A stretch of 9,110 bases of DNA from an uncultured Eubacteriales bacterium (GTDB lineage: Bacteria > Bacillota > Clostridia > Lachnospirales > Lachnospiraceae). The notes beneath the pieces are model-generated. The model saw only the letters and a list, made by a program, of their open reading frames with translations. It had not been told where the DNA came from and made no database searches. Shown one piece after another: positions 1-5,516 of this stretch (the first letter of the stretch is position 1; each line of letters starts with the position of its first letter). The position numbers and the translations under genes were made by a program. The stretch spans positions 1 through 9,110 of the forward strand of contig ONWL01000047.1 in the NCBI GenBank assembly GCA_900321525.1, given 5' to 3'.

Positions 1-39
1 ACCAACATTATGTATGAATACCATAACTATAATTATGGA
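1..39 (+). repeat. 39-bp exact direct repeat, copy 1 (window edge)
   Basis: These 39 bases are identical to 762-800 and encode TNIMYEYHNYNYG. In copy 1 this segment lies directly before the GH5 N-terminal sequence (NGSVVQLKGTN), which is the wrong place for a segment that normally follows the LLNEP motif. The match runs to base 1, so its true left end is unknown. Confidence 0.9.
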
Positions 40-761
40 AACGGTTCTGTAGTACAGTTGAAAGGTACCAATGCAGGCGGGTATCTGATTCAGGAGTTCT
101 GGATGACCATTACCAATTCTACTTCTCATGTGACAGATGAGCAGGATATTTACAATAAGCTGACAGAGCGTTTTGGAACATCCGGTAAGGATTATCTGGT
201 AGGTCTGTATCAGGACAATTACTGGACCACCACAGATTTTGACAATTGTGCGGCAACAGGCATGAACTGTATTAGACTTCCGTTTTGGTATCAGAACATC
301 CGCAAAAGCGATGGCAGTTTGGACTTTACAAGACTGGACTGGTTTGTATCTGAGGCAGGCAAGCGGGGCATGTATGTGGTAATTGATTTCCACGGCGCAC
401 CTGGTTCTCAGAACGGTTCTGACCATTCCGGTATTGATGGAGGAAATGACAAGCTGGGCGCATCTCAGTTTTTCTTTGGAAACAACGCATACAATAACCA
501 GCAGATTTATTATGATATGTGGTACAAGATCGCACAGCACTTTGCAGGTAACCCAACGTAGCCGGATATGACCTGTTAAATGAGCCTTATTGTACATACC
601 GTTATAACTCTGGTTACAGTGACAGCTATCTGAGAAATATGCTGTGGAACATTTATAACAACGCATACAATGTAATTCGTTCTGCTGACCCTGACCATGT
701 GATCATCATGGAGGCAACCTGGGATCCGGTAGACCTTCCAGACCCATCTCAGTATGGCTGG

Positions 762-800
762 ACCAACATTATGTATGAATACCATAACTATAATTATGGA
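762..800 (+). repeat. 39-bp exact direct repeat, copy 2 (native position in the GH5 domain)
   Basis: Identical to bases 1-39. Here the encoded TNIMYEYHNYNYG is followed by DYDNAAGQQ and lies between the acid/base (LLNEP) and nucleophile (MGEF) motifs, as expected for the GH5 fold. Spacing between the copies is 761 bases, which becomes 762 (254 codons, in frame) once the missing G near 558 is restored. Confidence 0.9.
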
Positions 801-1220
801 GATTATGATAACGCAGCAGGACAGCAAATCAGCAACATGCAGACAAAGGTAAACGCCATCAAGAATGCAAATTATAATGTACCAAGTTACATGGGCGAGT
901 TCTGTTACTTCAATAACCTGAATGCATGGGACGAAGGTCTGGCACTGCTGACAGATGCCGGAATCAACTGGACCAGCTGGACATACAAAGTCATTTCCGA
1001 CTATGGAAACTGGGGATTATACAATCAGACAAACTTACAGGCAAATATTGAAACCGATTCCTGGGACACTCTTTGTAACAAATATTCCAGAGTGGGAGAA
1101 TCCTGGGTCAATACCGGTCTGATCAATGTGCTGAAGAAATATTTCAACAAAGCAGCAGTGCCAGGCGGTGCTACATCTAATACAGGTTCTTCCAGTGGTT
1201 CCGCAGCAGCAGCCACCATC

Positions 1221-2111
1221 GGCAATGGCGACTATTACTTCAAGGTGGCAAACAGCAGCAGTCAGGAGTTCGTAGTATGTGCAGACAACACAGGCAATGA
1301 TCCATTGATTGCTAACCGTGCTTCCTATGGTGGAGATTGGGAAAAGATCACAGTTGTCAACAACAGTGATGGTACCATTTCTCTCAAATCTGGTGCAAAC
1401 GGCAAGTATGTGTGTGCAGTGATTGATGAAAACAGCCAGTTGTTGGCAAGAAGCGCTTCCATCGGTACATGGGAGAAGTTTTATCCGGTACAGGCAGGAG
1501 ATGGCAAATTTGGATTAAAAGCAGTGGCAAATAACAAATATGTATGCGCAGACTTTAACAACGGGGGAACCCTTCGCGCCATCAGTGATTCTGTAGCAGG
1601 TTCCTGGGAAGCGTTTGGTATTTACCAGACATCCGGTACACAGGTGAATAGCAGCAGTGCAACTTCTTCTGGCGGAAATACTGCATCCAATGGAATTGCA
1701 GCAGGAAAATATTATCTGTCGGTTAGGAATAGCAGCAATACAGAATATGTGGTATGCGCAGAAAATGCAGGTAATGATCCGGCAATTGCCAATCGTTCTT
1801 CTTATGGTGGTTCCTGGGAGACATTTGAAGTGGTGAACAATAGTGATGGTACGATTTCTTTGAAATCTGAAATCAACGGAAAGTACCTTTGTGCAGTGAT
1901 CGACGAGAACAACCAGCTGTTGGCAAGAAGTGCGTCCATCGGTACATGGGAGAAGTTTAGAGTGGTCAGCAATGGCAACGGTTCCATTGGTTTGCAGGCA
2001 GTGGCAAATGACAAATATGTATGCGCAGATTTTAACAATGGGGGAACGTTGCGTGCGATAAGCAATTCCGTGGCAGGTTCCTGGGAAGCATTTACCTTCC
2101 ATAAAATAGTA
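1221..2111 (+). repeat. tandem fascin-like beta-trefoil domains (two copies of about 135 aa)
   Basis: Copy 1 is about 1221-1629 and copy 2 about 1692-2111, joined by a Ser/Thr/Gly-rich linker. Each has three internal subrepeats built around LKS/LKA...NGKYVCA or NDKYVCA and ending in aromatic W-E motifs (GTWEKF, GSWEAF), the pattern of fascin-like beta-trefoils. The copies remain close at the DNA level as well: both contain AAATATGTATGCGCAGA and GTTCCTGGGAAGC. The likely role is binding glucan or cell-surface carbohydrate; this is inferred from the position on a glycosidase, not shown. Confidence 0.75.
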
Positions 2112-2185
2112 TAAGTATTGTCCATATCATAGCCCTTCATTTGAGAGGATCATAACCAGTATCCTTTCAAGATGTGGAATCCTTT

Positions 2186-2230
2186 ACAGTGCTCGTTTCT
2201 TTGGGGAATTCCCCAGGGAGCGGGCACTGT
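2186..2230 (+). terminator. long hairpin terminator downstream of the glucanase gene
   Basis: The arm beginning ACAGTGCTCG pairs with the arm ending CGGGCACTGT. The stem is about 21 bp with a few G-T wobbles and one bulged T, and is capped by the palindrome TGGGGAATTCCCCA. Only a short T run (TTT, then GG) follows. It lies 72 bases after the glucanase stop and ahead of the next promoter, which fits a transcript end; the weak T tract lowers certainty. Confidence 0.65.
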
Positions 2231-2264
2231 TTGGTATGGGTGAAATGTTTCTGAATGGAATGAC

Positions 2265-2293
2265 TTGCGCCCCGTTCCGAATAGAAGTATAAT
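2265..2293 (+). promoter_or_regulatory. sigma-A-type promoter for the hexapeptide-repeat gene
   Basis: TTGCGC (2265-2270) and a perfect TATAAT (2288-2293) are separated by exactly 17 bases. The position is right after the upstream terminator and about 68 bases before the start codon at 2361. The TTG that could be read as an alternative start of a longer protein is the -35 box, which argues for the shorter gene model. Confidence 0.75.
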
Positions 2294-2360
2294 GGACACG
2301 ATCGTAACGAGCAGATCAGAAAACGGTTACGAAGAATCAAAAGGAGCCCGGAGGAGCAAT

Positions 2361-3026
2361 ATGAACAAATTGAAAATTGAAAATTTATATGATACTAGTC
2401 ATACTATAGCAGACTCACTGTTTCAGAAGAGGACATATCCATGGGAACTGCTGCCGCTGATTCATGATTTTATTCTGGAATTAGGCAGTACACTGGCCTT
2501 GGAGAAGTTCGACCATCCGGCAGAGGATGTGTGGATTGCCAAAAGCGCAACTGTGGCACCCACTGCATCTATTACCGGTCCCTGTATCATTGATGAAGAA
2601 GCAGAGGTAAGACACTGTGCTTTTATTAGAGGAAATGCCATTGTGGGAAAACATTCTGTGGTGGGCAATTCTACAGAGTTAAAGAATGTGATTTTGTTTG
2701 ATACGGTACAGGTGCCTCACTATAATTATGTAGGAGATTCTATCTTGGGACATAAATCCCATATGGGAGCAGGTTCCATTACCTCTAATGTAAAGTCTGA
2801 CAAAACACTTGTCACAGTCAAATGTGATGGGGAAATCGTAGAGACCGGATTGAAAAAGTTTGGCGCCATGGTAGGTGACCAGGTAGAAGTGGGATGCGGT
2901 TCCATTCTGAATCCAGGTACTGTGGTTGGACCAAATACCAATATTTATCCATTGTCCAGCGTGAGAGGATATGTACCGGCAAGCAGTATTTACAAAAAAC
3001 AGGGAGAGGTGGCAGAGAAACAGTGA
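2361..3026 (+). CDS. hexapeptide-repeat (left-handed beta-helix) acyltransferase-like protein, GlmU C-domain-like
   Basis: A 221-aa protein starting at the ATG at 2361, chosen because GGAGG (2350-2354) lies 6 bases upstream and the only longer start (TTG 2265) falls on a promoter box. Residues about 1-55 (from MNKLKIENLYDT) are helical, with no nucleotidyltransferase signature. Residues about 60-215 form imperfect hexapeptide repeats (VWIAKSATVAPTASITGPCIID, IRGNAIVGKHSVVGNSTEL) with the GlmU-like stretch HYNYVGDSILGHKSHMGAGSI and a later NPGTVVGPNTNIYPLSSVRG. Such proteins are often named UDP-N-acetylglucosamine pyrophosphorylase-like, but only the acyltransferase-type beta-helix is present, so a stand-alone acyltransferase or sugar-binding role is likelier than a full bifunctional GlmU. 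The substrate is unknown. It appears to be a single-gene unit, converging on the membrane-protein gene 63 bases downstream. Confidence 0.82.
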   Translation: MNKLKIENLYDTSHTIADSLFQKRTYPWELLPLIHDFILELGSTLALEKFDHPAEDVWIAKSATVAPTASITGPCIIDEEAEVRHCAFIRGNAIVGKHSVVGNSTELKNVILFDTVQVPHYNYVGDSILGHKSHMGAGSITSNVKSDKTLVTVKCDGEIVETGLKKFGAMVGDQVEVGCGSILNPGTVVGPNTNIYPLSSVRGYVPASSIYKKQGEVAEKQ

Positions 3027-3089
3027 AGTTCTGATTTTGCTGAAACAGGAATGGGGTCATTGTAAAAGATGAAATGGTTCCCAAGTCTG

Positions 3090-3920
3090 TCATAGCTCAG
3101 AAGGATCGCTTTCCTCTAACCAGGCATTTAATTCTCCCCCAAAGAGAATAATTGAGATACATACATAAAGCCACAGGATGGTCAGGATAATGGCAGTCAA
3201 ACTGCCGTACATCTTGGAGTAGTTGGAAAAATATTTCATGTAGATGGAAAAGGCATAAGAAAACAGCATCCATCCTACAGAGGAAACCAGCGCGCCGGGA
3301 ATCTGGGACCAGATGGTGGCTTTTCTGTTTGGAAACACCTTATACATCAACATGAAAAAATATGTTTGAAATAAGATGGAAAGTAACAGACGCAGGAAGG
3401 AAATCAGGTTGTCAAACTGACGCAGCAATGGCAATTGCTCCAGCAAAAGGTTTTGTAACTGTTCACCAAAGACCATCAGCACCATGGTGATGATGACGAT
3501 GATATAAAACACCAGCGTGTAAAACAGACACATTGCCCGAATCCAGAAATAATTTCTCTGTTCGGAGGAATGGTATACGGAATTCATGCCTTTGAAGATT
3601 CCATACACTCCTTTAGAGGCAGACCATAAAGTGACCACTGCAGTTACAGACAGCAGTGTAGAAGAACTGGATATTGTTAGATCCGCCACAATGGTCTGCA
3701 GCAAAGGGGATACCACTTCAGGCATCAGTGCGCTGCCGGTTAATTCATCTGCCATAAACTCTTTTGTGATTGGAAGATACTGGGTAATGGACAGCAGCAG
3801 CATAATAAATGGAAAGATAGAAAGAATAATAAATAGTGTACCATAAGCAGCATACACGGGAATGTTATCCTTTGCTACCCGATTTCCAAAATAGTAAATT
3901 TCCTTAAAAAACTGTCGCAT
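3090..3920 (-). CDS. YihY/BrkB-family integral membrane protein
   Basis: A 276-aa polytopic membrane protein. The conserved N-terminal pattern of the YihY/BrkB (UPF0761) family is visible as AAYGTLFIILSIFPFIMLLL (residues about 24-43), and later KVFPNRKATIWSQIPGALVSSVGWMLFSYAF (about 193-223) and the C-terminal YGSLTAIILTILWLYVCISIILFGGELNA. About six membrane segments can be seen, near residues 24-44, 88-112, 128-152, 170-195, 206-228 and 238-264. The start codon (CAT on the plus strand, 3918-3920) has AAGGA six bases upstream on the coding strand. Family members were once called ribonuclease BN or virulence factor BrkB, but their biochemical role is unsettled and should not be taken from those names. 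It has its own promoter, divergent from the pheST leader, and converges on the hexapeptide-repeat gene. Confidence 0.9.
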   Translation of the reverse strand: MRQFFKEIYYFGNRVAKDNIPVYAAYGTLFIILSIFPFIMLLLSITQYLPITKEFMADELTGSALMPEVVSPLLQTIVADLTISSSSTLLSVTAVVTLWSASKGVYGIFKGMNSVYHSSEQRNYFWIRAMCLFYTLVFYIIVIITMVLMVFGEQLQNLLLEQLPLLRQFDNLISFLRLLLSILFQTYFFMLMYKVFPNRKATIWSQIPGALVSSVGWMLFSYAFSIYMKYFSNYSKMYGSLTAIILTILWLYVCISIILFGGELNAWLEESDPSEL

Positions 3921-3941
3921 GACTTTATCCTTACCTCATTT

Positions 3942-3982
3942 GGGGCTGTTTTGTATGGTCTAAACAGCAGCCCTTATTTTTT
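3942..3982 (+). terminator. plus-oriented terminator-like hairpin inside the membrane-protein gene's leader
   Basis: GGGCTG (3943-3948) pairs with CAGCCC (3968-3973); an alternative pairing uses CTGTTT with AAACAG. On the plus strand it is followed by TTATTTTTTC, the look of an intrinsic terminator; on the minus strand no T tract follows. It sits between the minus-strand promoter at 3997-4025 and that gene's start, so it could also act as a 5' UTR hairpin of the membrane-protein mRNA. Confidence 0.45.
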
Positions 3983-3996
3983 CTTCTCATTCTCAT

Positions 3997-4025
3997 AATA
4001 TACCCTGAAATGCAAAAATGTACAA
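3997..4025 (-). promoter_or_regulatory. promoter of the YihY/BrkB-family gene
   Basis: Read on the minus strand: TTGTAC (plus 4020-4025), a 17-base spacer, then TATATT (plus 3997-4002). Predicted transcription starts near 3990, giving a leader of about 70 bases that contains the hairpin at 3942-3974. Confidence 0.7.
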
Positions 4026-4063
4026 TAGAAAAATGCAGAATCGAAAAATCAACCCATTTTTTC

Positions 4064-4092
4064 TTGACTTTTTTTGCAACAGCCATTACAAT
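4064..4092 (+). promoter_or_regulatory. promoter of the T-box leader and pheST operon
   Basis: TTGACT (4064-4069) and TACAAT (4087-4092) are separated by 17 bases. The expected start near 4099 lies about 20-30 bases before the first paired element of the T-box, the usual arrangement. Confidence 0.8.
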
Positions 4093-4120
4093 ACATTTGA
4101 ATCGATTGATAAATGCAAAA

Positions 4121-4373
4121 GCAATGAAGGTGCAAAGTAGGTGCTTATTTTCCATCAGAGAGAGCCAGTCATCGGCTGCAAGCTGGCTTTGGTTCAGATC
4201 AGTATCCGAATTTCTCACCGAAGCTGCATGTCGGAACCCATGTTCTCTTTGGAATATGGCAGTAGGAGATGCCGTCTGTACACGTTACGTATGCCGAGTG
4301 CCTGTCTGTACAGACAGGAAGCAGGGTGGTACCGCGATGATCTGTCGTCCCTTTTGAGAGGGACGACTTTTTT
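4121..4373 (+). promoter_or_regulatory. T-box riboswitch, specifier UUC (tRNA-Phe)
   Basis: This leader senses the charging state of tRNA-Phe and controls read-through into pheST. The T-box sequence AGGGTGGTACCGCG is at 4323-4336; its TGGT would pair with an ACCA tRNA 3' end. In Stem I, GGTG (4129-4132) pairs with CACC (4216-4219), and GGTGCT (4140-4145) with AGTATCC (4201-4207, one bulge). The loop between them holds AGTA (4136-4139) opposite GAA (4208-4210), the loop-E pair, followed by T and the specifier TTC at 4212-4214. The AGAGAG motif and the stem AGCCAG/CTGGCT (4163-4168 with 4183-4188) form the distal part. An 18-bp perfect palindrome at 4301-4318 lies in the Stem III position. The specifier was read by hand folding; a TCT register is possible but fits the downstream genes less well. 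Confidence 0.95.
4344..4373 (+). terminator. T-box intrinsic terminator (attenuator)
   Basis: GTCGTCCC (4344-4351) and GGGACGAC (4360-4367) form a perfect 8-bp stem with loop TTTTGAGA, followed by six T's (4368-4373). CCCT (4349-4352) can instead pair with AGGG of the T-box sequence (4323-4326), giving the competing antiterminator. Confidence 0.95.
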
Positions 4374-4478
4374 GCGTAATAGATTCTCTTGTTACACAAA
4401 AAGTGCGACCCACGAGGATGCGACCGGCGTGTACCGCAACCGCAGATAGAAAACAGAATGAGTAGGAGGAACATTGCA

Positions 4479-5498
4479 ATGGAACACATGTTGCAAAAAA
4501 TCAGAGAAGCTGCCAATTCCCAGTTAGAACATGCAGATTCTCTGGACAAGTTAAATGAGATTCGTGTCAACTTTCTGGGAAAGAAGGGTGAACTGACCGC
4601 TGTCCTGAAGGGAATGCGTGATGTGGCACCGGAAGACCGTCCGAAGGTAGGCCAGCTGGTGAATGAAACCCGTACTGCCATTGAGGATGCACTGGAGGAG
4701 ACGAAGAAGCATTTAGAGAGTGCTGCCAGAGAAGCCAGGTTAAAGAAGGAAGTGCTGGATGTAACCAGACCGGCTGTGAAGACCATGTTAGGGCACAGAC
4801 ATCCCAATACCATTGCCAGAGAAGAAGTAGAACGTATCTTTGTGGGCATGGGTTATGAGGTGGTAGAAGGACCGGAAGTAGAGTATGATGAGTATAACTT
4901 TGAAAAGCTGAACATTCCGGCAAATCATCCGGCAAAGGATGAGCAGGATACCTTTTATATCAATAAAAATATTTTGCTGCGTACCCAAACTTCTTCCGTA
5001 CAGGCTCGTGTGATGGAAGGGGGCAAGTTGCCCATCCGTATCATTTCTCCGGGACGTGTGTTCCGTTCTGATGAGGTGGATGCGACACATTCTCCATCTT
5101 TCCATCAGATCGAAGGTCTGGTGATTGATGAGCATGTGACCTTTGCGGATTTGAAGGGCACGTTGGCTGAGTTTGCAAAGGAACTGTTCGGACCGGATAC
5201 GAAGGTAAAGTTCCGTCCCCATCATTTCCCGTTCACAGAACCTTCTGCTGAGGTGGATGTGACCTGTTTCAAGTGTGGCGGAAAGGGATGTCGTTTCTGC
5301 AAGGGTGAGGGCTGGATTGAAATTCTCGGCTGTGGTATGGTACATCCTCACGTACTGGAAATGTGCGGCATTGATCCGGAACAGTACAGCGGATTTGCGT
5401 TCGGTGTAGGTCTGGAGCGTATTGCCCTGTTGAAGTATGAAATTGATGATATGAGACTTCTGTATGAGAACGATATCCGTTTCTTAAAGCAGTTTTAA
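4479..5498 (+). CDS. pheS: phenylalanyl-tRNA synthetase alpha subunit
   Basis: Catalytic subunit of the alpha2-beta2 class II synthetase that attaches phenylalanine to tRNA-Phe in the cytoplasm. The 339-aa length is normal for bacterial PheS. Residues about 1-85 are the helical N-terminal tRNA-binding arm. The catalytic core follows, with HRHPNTIAREEVERIF near 106, motif 2 RVFRSDEVDATHSPSFHQIEG near 192-212, and motif 3 GFAFGVGLERIALLKY near 304-320, ending DIRFLKQF. A Cys-rich segment (TCFKCGGKGCRFC, about 261-273), as seen in many Gram-positive PheS proteins, looks intact. The start at 4479 is chosen for AGGAGG at 4464-4469 with a 9-base gap; the in-frame ATG at 4458 lies upstream of that site and has none of its own. 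Expression is governed by the T-box just upstream, and pheT follows after 18 bases. Confidence 0.98.
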   Translation: MEHMLQKIREAANSQLEHADSLDKLNEIRVNFLGKKGELTAVLKGMRDVAPEDRPKVGQLVNETRTAIEDALEETKKHLESAAREARLKKEVLDVTRPAVKTMLGHRHPNTIAREEVERIFVGMGYEVVEGPEVEYDEYNFEKLNIPANHPAKDEQDTFYINKNILLRTQTSSVQARVMEGGKLPIRIISPGRVFRSDEVDATHSPSFHQIEGLVIDEHVTFADLKGTLAEFAKELFGPDTKVKFRPHHFPFTEPSAEVDVTCFKCGGKGCRFCKGEGWIEILGCGMVHPHVLEMCGIDPEQYSGFAFGVGLERIALLKYEIDDMRLLYENDIRFLKQF

Positions 5499-5516
5499 AT
5501 AGGAGGAACAGCAGAA

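Larger units (their letters stand above)
1..2114 (+). pseudogene. GH5-family beta-glucanase with two fascin-like C-terminal domains; 5'-truncated by the window and frameshifted
   Basis: Probably a secreted enzyme that cleaves beta-glucans. The first part reads in frame from base 1 to a stop at 559-561. It has the GH5 N-terminal core (LKGTNAGGYLIQEFWMT, RLPFWYQN, VVIDFHGAPGSQNGSDHSG); the last resembles exo-beta-1,3-glucanase-type GH5 members. The second part continues in another frame with AGYDLLNEPY (acid/base Glu, codon 582-584), YEYHNYNYG, and YMGEF (nucleophile Glu, codon 897-899), then WTSWTYK. Adding one G so that ACGTAGCC reads ACGGTAGCC restores the expected GNPTVAGYDLLNEP, so a single-base deletion near 558 explains the break. 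After the catalytic domain come an Ala/Ser/Gly linker (about 1150-1220), a fascin-like domain, a second Ser-rich linker and a second fascin-like domain, ending at TAA 2112-2114. The signal peptide and true start are not in the window. Family assignment is firm, substrate is inferred, and the frameshift may be a sequencing error. Confidence 0.85.

Noticed and set aside
1515..2140. Long minus-strand ORFs opposite the fascin-like domains
   Set aside because: They are antisense shadows of the repeated coding sequence, with no ribosome binding site or family features.
2265..2360. N-terminal extension of the hexapeptide-repeat protein from TTG 2265
   Set aside because: The TTG is the -35 box of a 17-bp-spaced promoter, the extension lacks a ribosome binding site and looks unlike a protein, and ATG 2361 has a clear GGAGG.
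4401..4450. GC-rich hairpin-like stretch between the T-box terminator and pheS
   Set aside because: Only short, interrupted pairings such as CGG/CCG can be drawn, with no T tract and no motif of a second regulatory element.
4010..4478. Overlapping ORFs on both strands across the pheST leader
   Set aside because: They lie inside the T-box structure and terminator and have low-quality composition with no recognisable family.
4389..4478. Longer PheS start from TTG 4389 or ATG 4458
   Set aside because: AGGAGG at 4464-4469 lies downstream of both and fits ATG 4479; the extension is not PheS-like.
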